Shown here: one piece after another, positions 16,793 to 25,762 of the stretch
How positions within the stretch are numbered: the stretch's first letter is position 1
Layout: each line of letters starts with the position of its first letter
Source: an uncultured eubacterium 1-6
GTDB lineage: Bacteria; Bacillota; Clostridia; Lachnospirales; Lachnospiraceae
Assembly: GCA_903789595.1 (NCBI GenBank)
Contig: CAIFEZ010000020.1
Span: 1 to 64,000 of the forward strand
Length of the DNA: 64,000 nt
Direction of reading: 5' to 3'
Program-made: the position numbers and the translations under genes
Notes under the pieces: generated by a model
Told to the model about the DNA's origin: nothing
What the model saw: the letters and a program-made list of their open reading frames with translations, nothing else
Database searches by the model: none

Positions 16793-18220
16793 TCATCCGG
16801 GTATTCCGTCCCCGTCATAATCGGTCTGTCCCCGATATCCTGCCGCCCAGGACGACAGCGCATCATAAGTATAGGCAGTCCCGTTTGCGGTCGGCGCCAG
16901 CTTTGATATATAATCCGCGGTTCCCCCGGAGTGCTCCGACCCGTCGTCCCGCACATGCACCGAAGACGTAAGGAAGGTGGCGTAGCCGTCCGCCGTGTAA
17001 TAGGTGTACTCATCGCCCGGCGTATAATTGCTGATCTGATCCGTCGTCAGATTAAACATAAAGTGCCGGATCCGGTTCCAGTACGCCGCGTCATTCAGCG
17101 CCGCGCTGATGATGGAACCGCCGGACGCGTACTGCTGCGGATCTGAGTCCTGGTCGTCCCAGGTCGCATCCACCTCATACCACGCACCGTCCAGCTGAAC
17201 CAGATTCCAGGAATGCGCCTCCATAGAATCCGGACTGGAACCCGCATATCCCCCGACTCTGGTGCACGTAATTCCCGCCTGCTGCAGAAGATACTCATAG
17301 GCATAGGAATATCCGTCGCAAACACAGGTATTTGTCTGGTTTCTGCTGTTGGCGACCAGCGCACCGTACGCGGTATACCCGTAATCGAAGGCGCCGTCCG
17401 AAGAATAGGATGCGGCCAGATCCGTGTCATAGGTCACCGTATCGATCAGCTTGTCATGAATCTGAAGAGCGATCACAGGCTGCGGCTGCGTCAGGTCGAT
17501 GTCCGCCATGAAATCACTCACCGCCTGATTAAATGCCGTCATCTGATTCTGATAATCATCATACGTTCTGCTGAGCCGGATCATGACATCGTAGGTCCCG
17601 CCCGTGCTGAGGCTGTTGTAATAATACTGAAAATTCCCGCTGCTCTGCCGGAACCAGAAAAGCTCCGGGTGATCATAGATCAGCGCCTCATACGCAATCG
17701 TCAGCTCCCTGCCGAAAGCATCCGACGAAGGGTCCTCGCTGACCGTCACCTTTTTATGATAATCCGTGGATGTCGGATCTCTCGTCACCGCCAGAAGCGC
17801 ATCGTATATCCCCTGCTCCTCCTCGGAAAGCTGTGTGTAGTAGTAAAAAACCGGCGCGTTATTCACAAAAAGCGTATCGCCCTCCGGAAGCTTGTCCTTA
17901 TAATCCCCGGTCACGCCGTCCAGAAACGACGAGATGTCCGAGACAATCGACTGCCCGGAATCCGATGCGGACGATTCTCCGGAATCCGACGCCGTACCTG
18001 AACCGGCTCTCGCATCTGCTCCCAGACCGTTCGAATCTCCCGAGCCGGAAGCGTTCTCCGACGAAGACGTATCTTCCAGATTTTTTCTCACATCAAAAAA
18101 GTTCCGGAACATATCCGGGAGATCCGAGACGTGAAATTCTCCGGAACCGCAGCCCGCAAGCAGGGTCCCGCACAGGATCACAGTCAGGACGGAAAGCCCT
18201 GCCTTCTTTTTTCCTTTCAT
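16793..18220 (-). CDS. Lipoprotein with transglutaminase-like domain
   Basis: A lipoprotein signal peptide ends in LLAGC, so the mature protein is tethered to the outer face of the membrane. A Ser/Asp/Gly-rich linker of about 80 residues follows. The C-terminal half is a transglutaminase-like (papain-fold) domain: candidate catalytic Cys in TCVCDGYSYAYEYLL, His in EAHSWNLVQLDG and Asp in YEVDATWDD. These proteins may be peptidases or amidases of the cell surface, and the substrate is unknown. AAGGAG lies 8 nt before the ATG. The C-terminus ends abruptly in DYDGDGIPG, reminiscent of a dockerin or EF-hand-like calcium loop cut short. Confidence 0.87.
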   Translation of the reverse strand: MKGKKKAGLSVLTVILCGTLLAGCGSGEFHVSDLPDMFRNFFDVRKNLEDTSSSENASGSGDSNGLGADARAGSGTASDSGESSASDSGQSIVSDISSFLDGVTGDYKDKLPEGDTLFVNNAPVFYYYTQLSEEEQGIYDALLAVTRDPTSTDYHKKVTVSEDPSSDAFGRELTIAYEALIYDHPELFWFRQSSGNFQYYYNSLSTGGTYDVMIRLSRTYDDYQNQMTAFNQAVSDFMADIDLTQPQPVIALQIHDKLIDTVTYDTDLAASYSSDGAFDYGYTAYGALVANSRNQTNTCVCDGYSYAYEYLLQQAGITCTRVGGYAGSSPDSMEAHSWNLVQLDGAWYEVDATWDDQDSDPQQYASGGSIISAALNDAAYWNRIRHFMFNLTTDQISNYTPGDEYTYYTADGYATFLTSSVHVRDDGSEHSGGTADYISKLAPTANGTAYTYDALSSWAAGYRGQTDYDGDGIPG

Positions 18221-18550
18221 CCTATCATCTCCTTGAAAAAACGCTTTCCCCGCACTGCAGCCTGCATCAGGCGCTCATACACCGCATTGCCGCCTGCCAC
18301 CCTATTTTCATACTCACATTCCCATTGCATCACTGACAGATATGCTTATTTTGTGAAGAGAATTATATCATGTTCCTCTCAAATATGCTAAAATATCAGG
18401 CAAGATAAAAATCGCCGGTTCCGTCTGCATTTCTTATGCTTTCGGAGCGTGGCAAACGATCCTTCTGAAAAAATCTGTATTTTTTTGCATCCGGCGCATT
18501 TTCTCCGGCGCCAGATTTTGCAAAGCCATGGAAAGGAGTTCATTGAAATT
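18221..18550. other. Divergent intergenic region, lipoprotein / deoD
   Basis: No gene is seen in these 330 bases. A possible -10 (TAAAAT, 18388-18393) faces deoD, but no convincing -35 accompanies it. A small GGCGC/GGCGCC stem lies near 18493-18511. Confidence 0.4.
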
Positions 18551-19291
18551 ATGGGAAATGTTTCACCATCAGCATGCATGGAAGTAAAGGACGGAACACA
18601 TGTCGCAAAAGTGGTCCTGATGCCAGGCGATCCTCTCCGCGCAAAATATGTGGCGGAAACCTATCTTCAGAATCCGGTCCTCTTCAATGATGTCCGCGGA
18701 ATGCTCGGATACACCGGAATCTACGACGGTGTGGAGGTATCCGTCATGGGAAGCGGCATGGGCATTCCGTCCATCACCCTTTATGCCCATGAATTATTCA
18801 CCTTCTACGGCGTCGAGGGAATCATCCGCATCGGTTCCGCTGGCGGTGTCGGCGACAGCGTTAACGTCCGGGACGTCGTCGTCGCGATGAGTGCATCCAC
18901 AAATTCCGCTGCTCCGTCCCGCTACGGCCTGCCGGGCACGATCGCTCCGACCGCTGACTGGGAGATGCTCCGTGACGCCGTGCGGATTGCGGACGAGATG
19001 GGAGTTCGCACCTCTGTCGGAAGCGTCTATTCCTCCGATTTCTTCTACTATCCCGATCCGGCCGTTGCCCAGAAGGAAAAGGAAGCAGGTCTTCTGGCCG
19101 TAGAGATGGAAAGCGCCGGCCTTTATACGGAGGCGATGTATGCTCACAAGAAGGCACTGGCTCTCTTCACAGTTTCCGACCATCTCTTCAAGCCGGAACA
19201 TCTGACCCCGGAAGAGATCAAGACCTCCTTCCATGAGATGATGGAAATCGCCCTGAAAACCGCTGCCGACACCGTAAGAAAGCTCGGCTGA
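18551..19291 (+). CDS. deoD: Purine nucleoside phosphorylase, DeoD type
   Basis: DeoD is the hexameric phosphorylase that cleaves purine (deoxy)nucleosides to base and (deoxy)ribose-1-phosphate in salvage. Visible signatures are VLMPGDPLRAKYVAETYL, MGSGMGIPSITLYAHEL, RIGSAGG and AVEMESAGLY, and the catalytic Asp lies in TVSDHLF. The start is the ATG at 18551 with AAAGGAG upstream at a 12-nt spacing. The track's longer start at 18449 has no conserved residues before MGNVSPS. Length of 246 residues is typical. Confidence 0.95.
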   Translation: MGNVSPSACMEVKDGTHVAKVVLMPGDPLRAKYVAETYLQNPVLFNDVRGMLGYTGIYDGVEVSVMGSGMGIPSITLYAHELFTFYGVEGIIRIGSAGGVGDSVNVRDVVVAMSASTNSAAPSRYGLPGTIAPTADWEMLRDAVRIADEMGVRTSVGSVYSSDFFYYPDPAVAQKEKEAGLLAVEMESAGLYTEAMYAHKKALALFTVSDHLFKPEHLTPEEIKTSFHEMMEIALKTAADTVRKLG

Positions 19292-19320
19292 CCCGCAGAT
19301 TTGCATAATCTGTGCAACAA

Positions 19321-19351
19321 GACCCTCTGTGCCGGTTCGACGCGGAGGGTC
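19321..19351. terminator. Hairpin between convergent deoD and murI
   Basis: GACCCTC pairs with GAGGGTC around a loop of about 17 nt. T runs on either side are poor, so it is a candidate bidirectional terminator only. Confidence 0.4.
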
Positions 19352-19359
19352 CTGTCATA

Positions 19360-20151
19360 CTACCCGATATCAGCATGCAGAAGCTGATGATAAATTTTCA
19401 TTTCCTCCTCGGTCTTCAGGCTGGAATCCAGAACCACCCTCCCCGGTTTCTCTCCATTCTTCAGAAGGCCACATCTCGAAAGCTGACGGCGCAGCTCCCT
19501 TGCGGTTCCGCTGCCACCGTCATAGAGCGGTACGTCTCCCATGACAGTCCGGATCTGCTTCTTTAAGAACGGATAGTGGGTGCATCCCAGTACAATTCCG
19601 TCAATTTTTCCCCGATAAGAGCCGATCATACACTCCAGCATCTCCGTGACATCCGCCGCGTCCAGCCGTCCCTTTTCCACCCGGTCAGCAAGACCCGCAC
19701 AGGAAACCGGGATGAATTCCGCCTCCCCGGCCAGCCTTCCCGAAAGCTCATGATATTTCTCCAGCTTCAGGGTAACCGGCGTCGCCATCACGAGAATACG
19801 CCCGTGATGTTCCTCTCTGGCGGCGGGCTTCAGCGCCGGCTCGATTCCGATCACCGGCATTGCCTTTCCGTACTTTTCCCGGATCAGACCGACCGCCGCA
19901 CTGGTGGCGGTGTTGCAGGCGACGACAATCGCCTTGCACCCTTCGTCCGCCATACGGTCCACAATCGCCATCGACAGCTCCTGCACCTTCTCCACCGTCT
20001 TCTCGCCGTAGGGCGCATTCGCGGAATCCCCGAAATAATAAAAATCCTCCGACGGAAGCTCCCGGATCAGTTCCTTCAAGACACTGATTCCGCCGACTCC
20101 GGAATCAAATACGCCAATATATCCCTTGTATTTTCTCTCATCTGTACCCAT
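19360..20151 (-). CDS. murI: Glutamate racemase
   Basis: MurI interconverts L- and D-glutamate for peptidoglycan stem peptides. The two catalytic cysteines are in VVACNTATSA and GCTHYPF, and the N-terminus IGVFDSGVGG is diagnostic. Its 263 residues fit the family. The ATG at 20151 has only a weak AGGG upstream. It is convergent with deoD. Confidence 0.95.
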   Translation of the reverse strand: MGTDERKYKGYIGVFDSGVGGISVLKELIRELPSEDFYYFGDSANAPYGEKTVEKVQELSMAIVDRMADEGCKAIVVACNTATSAAVGLIREKYGKAMPVIGIEPALKPAAREEHHGRILVMATPVTLKLEKYHELSGRLAGEAEFIPVSCAGLADRVEKGRLDAADVTEMLECMIGSYRGKIDGIVLGCTHYPFLKKQIRTVMGDVPLYDGGSGTARELRRQLSRCGLLKNGEKPGRVVLDSSLKTEEEMKIYHQLLHADIG

Positions 20152-20407
20152 TGTTCTGCCCTGATTTCACCTGTCAGAATTACAGCCGTCTGTAATGCGT
20201 ACTTCCGCACATGACTGCTTCACGGCTGAATACCACTCACGATTCCCGCCGTCACGGCACTCGCCTGCGAAAGATGTGCATGTATCTCCTGATGTTCTCG
20301 CAAACGCAGAAGGTGCCGCGCTGTCCGTGCGCGACACCCCTATCTTACCAAATGTTTCCCTATTCTTCAATTTCCTGTCTTTTTTTTGTTCCTGTCACCG
20401 GACAGGT

Positions 20408-20540
20408 CGGCTACTGTTCACAATATATCTGAAAGGCAGGGATTTCACAGCCCTGTCTCCATTCGCAAATCAGCGGTAAAATCTCTGCCTGGTCAGTTAA
20501 CCGTAAACCGTAATACAGGGCAAAGGTTTCACAGTTCTGC
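20408..20540. repeat. R1 family fragment in the murI / nptA-like spacer
   Basis: The stretch from TGTTCACAATATATCTGAAA through GGCAGGGATTTCACAGCCC to CATTCGCAAA matches one arm of the R1 element, and a second shorter arm-like piece (GGCAAAGGTTTCACAG) follows at about 20520. The rest of the 397-bp spacer, including a T8 run at 20381-20390, shows no gene. Confidence 0.65.
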
Positions 20541-20548
20541 GATGCGTT

Positions 20549-22294
20549 TCAGCGGACCGGCTCACGTACAGCGCCATCCGCCGGAAGCCTGCTCTCCGTC
20601 TCCGGGTCCGGATCTCCCTGAAGAAGCGTGCTGAAATGGATTTCCTTCAGTGCAGTATCCGACAGATTGAGGCAGCTGCTTCCCATACGGTCGAGATCGT
20701 GCAGAAGCGCGTTGAAGCTAAGCGTCATGTTCGCGTCACACTTTCCCTTTGCCACGCGTTTCACATGGTCCTTCCGCATTTCCTCGCCGATGTCCATGAC
20801 CATCTCCCGCTCCTTTTTCAGACTGTCCGGTTCGTTTTTCTCCGGATCCGCCATCAGCACGAGCGTTTCCTCAAACATCCTCCGGATCAGCTCCATGGAT
20901 TTTCGAAGCTCCTTCATTGCGTCCTTGGAATATTTCAGCTTTTTATCCTTCGCGCCGGCAATATTCTCGATAATGCTCCGACACAGATCTGCGATCCGGT
21001 CGATCTCGCTCTGAATCAGAAGGACGCCGGTCGCCATTGATGCCTGATCCTCGGCGATCGCGCCGAAGGAAAAAACAGCTGCCAGATATTCATTGATTTT
21101 CTCCGACAGGGCATGCACCCCCGCCGCCTGTGCCCGGATGTCTCCGAGTACGGCATCGCTTTCCTTCTGTGTGATCTCCTCCGCCCTTCCGAGCATCCGC
21201 TGTACGATATGCGCGGAATGAAGCGTCTCATGCGCCACAAGATGAAGCGCTGCCACCGGCTGGCCGATGAGCTTGTCATCCAGATATTTCGGCTGACCGA
21301 GTACAACGGTTTTCTCCTTCTTTCCGGGGATAAGCTTCATAACGATTTTCACCATCAGCCACAGAAGTGGCGTCCAGATCAGCGTCATGACAATATTGAA
21401 CCCGGTGTGGGCATTCGCGATCTGCCTCGAAATGACATCCACCTCATTGCCCTTCGGGGACAGCAGCGTGATCAGGCTCGCGTAAGGCTTCACAAACCAG
21501 ATGAACAGAAGGCTTCCGCTTACATTGAAGATACAGTGCGCAAGCGCCGTCCGCTTTGCGTCGATGCTCTGACCGATGCTCGCCAGAACGGCCGTGATCG
21601 TCGTTCCGATGTTGTCGCCGAGAAGAATCGGAATCGCGCCGGCCAGCCCGATAATGCTTGTGATTCCGTCCGCGGCAGGCTGAGACGCGAAGTTCTGCAG
21701 AACGGCGATCGTAGCGCTCGAGCTCTGCACCACAAGGGTCATCAGAAGGCCTGTCAGGACGCCCAGCACCGGAACATGTGCGACTTTTCCGATCATATCC
21801 ACAAAGAAGGGACTCGATGCCAGAGGCTTCATGACGCTTCCCATGATATCAATTCCTTCAAACAGAAGTCCAAAGGCCAGGATCGTATTGCCGATATATT
21901 TTATCTTCTGCTTCTTCGCGGCAAATCCGATGATAAAGCCGACGAAAATGATGATATAGATGTAATCGCTCAGGTTAAACGCAATGATCTGCGCTGTCAT
22001 CGTCGTGCCGATGTTGGCGCCGAAGATGATCGATATCGCCTGCGGAAGCGTCATCAGACCCGCGCTCACGAATCCGATCGCCATGACCGTCGTCGCGCTG
22101 GAGCTCTGTAGGACCGCTGTGACAAGCGCTCCGGAAATCACCCCCATCACCGGGTTCTTCGTCAGCATCCCCAGCACCGTCCGCATCTTCTCTCCGGCCG
22201 CTTTCTGCAGACTGTCGCTCATCATGTTCATGCCGAACAGGAAAATCGCGAGTCCTCCCAGCAGACCAAATACTATCTGTACCTTCTCATTCAT
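20549..22294 (-). CDS. Na+/phosphate cotransporter family protein with PhoU-like tail
   Basis: The N-terminal 320 residues form two inverted repeats of membrane helices, each with the hallmark QSSSA motif (AVLQSSSATTVMA and VVQSSSATIAVLQ), plus GANIGTT and GDNIGTT. The C-terminal 200 residues are helical and PhoU-like. This is the PNaS/NptA architecture common in Firmicutes, which imports inorganic phosphate with Na+ or exports it. The length of 581 residues is normal. The upstream region carries a three-repeat PhoP-box-like array, which supports control by phosphate starvation. Confidence 0.92.
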   Translation of the reverse strand: MNEKVQIVFGLLGGLAIFLFGMNMMSDSLQKAAGEKMRTVLGMLTKNPVMGVISGALVTAVLQSSSATTVMAIGFVSAGLMTLPQAISIIFGANIGTTMTAQIIAFNLSDYIYIIIFVGFIIGFAAKKQKIKYIGNTILAFGLLFEGIDIMGSVMKPLASSPFFVDMIGKVAHVPVLGVLTGLLMTLVVQSSSATIAVLQNFASQPAADGITSIIGLAGAIPILLGDNIGTTITAVLASIGQSIDAKRTALAHCIFNVSGSLLFIWFVKPYASLITLLSPKGNEVDVISRQIANAHTGFNIVMTLIWTPLLWLMVKIVMKLIPGKKEKTVVLGQPKYLDDKLIGQPVAALHLVAHETLHSAHIVQRMLGRAEEITQKESDAVLGDIRAQAAGVHALSEKINEYLAAVFSFGAIAEDQASMATGVLLIQSEIDRIADLCRSIIENIAGAKDKKLKYSKDAMKELRKSMELIRRMFEETLVLMADPEKNEPDSLKKEREMVMDIGEEMRKDHVKRVAKGKCDANMTLSFNALLHDLDRMGSSCLNLSDTALKEIHFSTLLQGDPDPETESRLPADGAVREPVR

Positions 22295-22376
22295 AACCTA
22301 CCTCCGGGCTCTGTAACGCTCCATTAACATACTAATTAAGCGTACTAAAGATAATCCGGAGATACTATCTGTTTAA

Positions 22377-22422
22377 TATAAAGTCTGTGTTAATGCTATG
22401 TTAATTATCGTCGGAATGTTAA
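22377..22422 (-). promoter_or_regulatory. PhoP-box-like array upstream of Na+/Pi cotransporter
   Basis: On the minus strand TTAACA, TTAACA and TTTATA occur with exact 11-bp periodicity (22399-22404, 22388-22393, 22377-22382). A further TTAACA lies 18 bp upstream (22417-22422). This matches the TT(A/C/T)A(C/T)A repeats known for PhoP in Bacillus. Confidence 0.65.
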
Positions 22423-22527
22423 CGAACAATATGTAAAAGGGCCGCCGCACTGAATAAAATCAGAACAGAAACCTCCGATCCTTTCTTTTAAATTTCTGTT
22501 CAAAACTCAAATAACAAAAGCAATCTT

Positions 22528-22779
22528 CTAAACTCCCTGTATAGCATCGTCTATCACAGATTTTGCATAATCATAGTCATTTTTTTTCACATAAACATAG
22601 TACATGATTTTTTGGTTCGGATTTTCACCAAAGTTGCCCAGCAATCCAGAACCTCTATTTGACCTTCCAAAATCGCTACTTTTTATCTCATATCTAATCT
22701 TAGCACTATTAAGCCTTCTGGTAATATTTTGCAATTTTACCGTATCATATGTTAAAAATAGTTCTCTTTTCCCAAACAT
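22528..22779 (-). CDS. Small hypothetical protein, possibly DUF2007-like
   Basis: I do not recognise this 83-residue protein with certainty. It is basic, has no membrane helix, and contains LQNITRRLNSAKIRYEIKSS followed by a loop and YYVYVKKNDYDYAKSVIDDA. That beta-alpha-beta pattern resembles the small DUF2007 'signal transducing' domain. AAGGTGAT precedes the ATG at a good spacing, so it is probably translated. The gene lies in a stretch (about 22300-22890) clearly richer in A+T than its neighbours, which hints at recent acquisition. Confidence 0.6.
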   Translation of the reverse strand: MFGKRELFLTYDTVKLQNITRRLNSAKIRYEIKSSDFGRSNRGSGLLGNFGENPNQKIMYYVYVKKNDYDYAKSVIDDAIQGV

Positions 22780-22892
22780 ATAATCACCTTAAAATTAAGC
22801 TATCGCAGAAAGGAAGCGATTCATTCCAAAAGTTAATAGATACTCCCGCAGTATGTGCTGCATGCATATATTGCAAAATTTTCCACAGTCTG

Positions 22893-25091
22893 TCAGTTGA
22901 ATTTGAATACCGCGGCTCCGTAAGCCGGAAGCTCGTAGGCGATGTGAAGCTTCTGCCCGTCGCATTCGCCCTCCTCGGCCTTGTATTTGAGCGGAACCTT
23001 GTGATCCCCTCCGTACTTCTCGCATCTGCTGTCGAGGATCAGCGTGTAATTCCCGGCCTTCGGCACGCCGCACATATAGTCCGCGCGCTCCACCGGCGTG
23101 AAATTGATGACAAAGAGAAGATTGTTTCTCTTCGTCGGCGACCATCTCACAAAGCTGAAGATGCTCCGATCGCAGTCGTCCGCGTTCATCCATTCAAATC
23201 CCTCATAGCCCTTGTCATTTGCGTAAAGGGCAGGATATTTCCGGTACATATTCAGCAGATCCCGCACATAGGCCTGCAGATGCTCATTCTTTTTGTCCTC
23301 CAGAAGAAACCAGTCCAGCTCCCTCTCCTCGCTCCACTCCCTGTACTGCCCGAAATCCTGTCCCATGAACAGAAGCTTCTTGCCCGGGTGACCGAACATG
23401 AAGGTGTAGCCGACCTTCAGATTCTGGAACTTCTCGTCGTCCTGTCCCGGCATCTTGTTGATCATGGAGCACTTCAGATGCACCACCTCATCGTGCGAGA
23501 GAACCAGGATGTATCTCTCGCTGAACGCATAGGTCATCGCAAAGGTCATCTTGTTGTGGTTGAACTTGCGGAAGTACGGATCCAGCTTCATGTACTCCAG
23601 GAAATCATGCATCCAGCCCATGTTCCACTTGTAGGTGAAGCCGAGACCGCCGTCCTCGACCTTTCCGGTCACCTTCGGCCATGCGGTCGATTCCTCGGCG
23701 ATCATCATGACGCCCGGATTCCGTCCCGGCACCAGCGTGTTCAGGTGCTTGAAGAATTCAATCGCCTCGAGATTCTTGTTGTCGCCGTATTTATTGGCGA
23801 TCCACTCGCCGTCCTTTCTTCCGTAATCCAGGTACAACATGGACGCGACGGCATCTACCCGCAGGCCGTCCACGTGGAACTCCTCCACCCAGTAGAGCGC
23901 GTTGGCAAGCAGGAAATTCTTCACCTCCGGACGGCCGTAATTAAAGATCTTGGTCCCCCAGTCCGGATGCTCGCCCTGCCTGGGGTCCGCATGCTCATAT
24001 ACGGCGTCTCCGTCGAAATTCGCGAGACCCTCGGCGTTTTTCGGAAAATGCGCCGGCACCCAGTCCAGGATCACACCGATCTTATTGCGGTGAAGATAAT
24101 CCACCAGATACTTGAAATCCGCCGGTGCCCCATAGCGGGAGGTCGGTGCGTAATACCCCGTCACCTGATATCCCCAGGACTGATCCAGGGGATGCTCGGC
24201 AATCCCCATGAGCTCGACATGGGTGTATCCCATGTCCTTCACGTACTCGACGATCCGCTTCGCGAACTCCCGATAGGTGTAAAATCCCTCCGGGTTTTCT
24301 TCGCTGTAGGGATGCTTCATCCAGGAACCCGGATGCACCTCATAGATCGAGAGAGCCGCCGTCTCCGGAACAAAGTTCTGCCTGTTCCGAATCCACGCTG
24401 CATCGCCCCACCGATAGCTCAGGTCCGCGATTCTCGAAGCTGTTCCCGGGCGAAGCTCCGCCCAGTTTCCGTACGGGTCCGCCTTATAGAGCTTCTGATT
24501 ATCCTTCGAAATGATCAGATACTTGTATAGCTGACCCACGACAGCTCCCGGTACAAAGATCTCCCAGATTCCCTGATCCTCGATCTTCTTCATGGGATTT
24601 GCGTTCTCATCCCAGCTGTTGAACTCTCCGATCACATATACCGCGACTGCGTTCGGCGCCCACAGCGTGAACCATGTTCCGTTCTTGCCGTCGAGGCGCG
24701 CCGTATGCGCTCCCATCTTCTTGTACAGGTCATAGTGCGTCGCCTGCCCGAACAGATAGGAGTCCAGATCGGAAAAAATGTGCGGATCCTGCTTAACCCC
24801 GTTTTCCGGAGCTTCTTCCGCTTTTCCGGATTCTCCGGAAGCCTCCGGCTCATCCACGATCTTCCCCGACTGTGCCTTGGCAACCGACCTCTTCACATTT
24901 TTCTTCACCGAATTCACCGTAGCGGCTGCATTCTCTCCCGCTTTTTCCGCGGCCTCCTTCACCGCCTTCGACGCGATATCCGACGCCTCCTTTGCCGCCT
25001 TGACAGCCTTCCCCGATGCTTCCTTCACCGCGGCCGTCGCCTTCTCTACGGTCTCGTTTCCTTTTTCTTCCCCGATATTTTTCTTTGCCAT
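22893..25091 (-). CDS. glgB: 1,4-alpha-glucan branching enzyme with Ala/Lys-rich N-terminal extension
   Basis: GlgB makes alpha-1,6 branches in glycogen. A CBM48-like domain (FTLWAPNAVAVYVIGEFNSW) precedes a GH13 barrel with nucleophile Asp in DGLRVDAVASM, acid/base Glu in MMIAEEST and the third Asp in LSHDEVVH. Start: ATG at 25091 (MAKKNIG) with GGAGAGGG upstream. The first 100 residues are odd: an Ala/Lys/Glu-rich stretch with repeated KEASxxA heptad-like units, like LEA or apolipoprotein-type helices, then an acidic linker. Other glg genes are not in the window. The upstream track extension lies in repeats and is not coding. Confidence 0.94.
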   Translation of the reverse strand: MAKKNIGEEKGNETVEKATAAVKEASGKAVKAAKEASDIASKAVKEAAEKAGENAAATVNSVKKNVKRSVAKAQSGKIVDEPEASGESGKAEEAPENGVKQDPHIFSDLDSYLFGQATHYDLYKKMGAHTARLDGKNGTWFTLWAPNAVAVYVIGEFNSWDENANPMKKIEDQGIWEIFVPGAVVGQLYKYLIISKDNQKLYKADPYGNWAELRPGTASRIADLSYRWGDAAWIRNRQNFVPETAALSIYEVHPGSWMKHPYSEENPEGFYTYREFAKRIVEYVKDMGYTHVELMGIAEHPLDQSWGYQVTGYYAPTSRYGAPADFKYLVDYLHRNKIGVILDWVPAHFPKNAEGLANFDGDAVYEHADPRQGEHPDWGTKIFNYGRPEVKNFLLANALYWVEEFHVDGLRVDAVASMLYLDYGRKDGEWIANKYGDNKNLEAIEFFKHLNTLVPGRNPGVMMIAEESTAWPKVTGKVEDGGLGFTYKWNMGWMHDFLEYMKLDPYFRKFNHNKMTFAMTYAFSERYILVLSHDEVVHLKCSMINKMPGQDDEKFQNLKVGYTFMFGHPGKKLLFMGQDFGQYREWSEERELDWFLLEDKKNEHLQAYVRDLLNMYRKYPALYANDKGYEGFEWMNADDCDRSIFSFVRWSPTKRNNLLFVINFTPVERADYMCGVPKAGNYTLILDSRCEKYGGDHKVPLKYKAEEGECDGQKLHIAYELPAYGAAVFKFN

Positions 25092-25149
25092 AAATCCCTC
25101 TCCTTTATTTATACGGATTCCGTTCCTGATCCGTCTGCAATCCTGTTCC

Positions 25150-25220
25150 GGTGTAAAAATTCCTGTGCTTTGCGTGCGGCGTGCCGCTCCGCGTTTTCGA
25201 AGAGCTTTTTCCTTGCTGTG
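25150..25220. repeat. R2 family partial copy
   Basis: The right-hand part of R2 (GCGTGCGGCGTGCCGCTCCG...TTCGAAGAGC) is followed by CTTTTTCCTTGCTGTG and then by the next copy. Confidence 0.7.
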
Positions 25221-25487
25221 ACTGTATAAGCTCCGGATTGCTCCGTGCTTCGCACTCTCGCAATCCCACATAGACCGACTTCGTCGGTCTGCCGCGGCGT
25301 TCGCCCCACCGCATCACACGATGTGTGTGCGGATGTGGCTCACTGCTCGCGCACATAAGCACTCTCGTGCCGCTCCGCGTCACTTCGTGCTTATGCTTGT
25401 TGCCTTCGAAATCGCTGACCGTCTCGCTCGCACGCTTTGCGTGCGGCGTTCCGCTCCGCGTTTTCGAAGAGCTTTTTCCTTGCTGTG
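25221..25487. repeat. R2 family copy with internal insertion
   Basis: It starts with ACTGTATAAGCTC and runs to TTCGAAGAGC, with the same hairpins as the next copy. About 85 bp of extra hairpin-rich sequence (GACCGACTTCGTCGGTC and others) sits in the middle. The distal terminus is replaced by TTTTTCCTTGCTGTG. Confidence 0.75.
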
Positions 25488-25667
25488 ACTGTATAAGCTC
25501 CGGATTGCTCCGTGCTTCGCACTCTCGCAATCCTACAAGCATAAGCACTCTCGTGCCGCTCCGCGTCACTTCGTGCTTATGCTTGTTGCCTTCGAAATCG
25601 CAGACCGTCTCGCTCGCACGCTTCGCGTGCGGCGTGCCGCTCCGCGTTTTCGAAGAGCTTATACAGT
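25488..25667. repeat. R2 family complete copy, 180 bp
   Basis: Perfect terminal inverted repeats ACTGTATAAGCTC / GAGCTTATACAGT enclose nested hairpins: GGATTGC/GCAATCC, ACAAGCATAAGCAC/GTGCTTATGCTTGT and CGCACGC/GCGTGCG. It is a tandem neighbour of the previous copy at a 186-bp period. No gene lies in 25092-25762. Confidence 0.85.
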
Positions 25668-25762
25668 CATGATATCACATAAAGCTTTGGATTCGTATAA
25701 AAATATCGTGAAAAATCCACAAAAGCAGCCGCAGTTTTCCTGCTTCTGCTGGCCGATAAGGC

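Noticed and set aside
16595-17013. N-terminal 140 residues of the Nudix ORF
   Set aside because: This part is antisense-like, overlaps the lipoprotein gene and a 25-bp repeat, and a good RBS supports the internal start.
25221-25667. CRISPR array
   Set aside because: The repeats are long hairpin-rich elements without unique spacers of constant length, and no cas genes are present.
25105-25672. ORFs of 115-154 residues in the repeat array (25105-25569 minus, 25325-25672 plus)
   Set aside because: They arise from R2 repeats with a period divisible by three, have no RBS and run over both strands.
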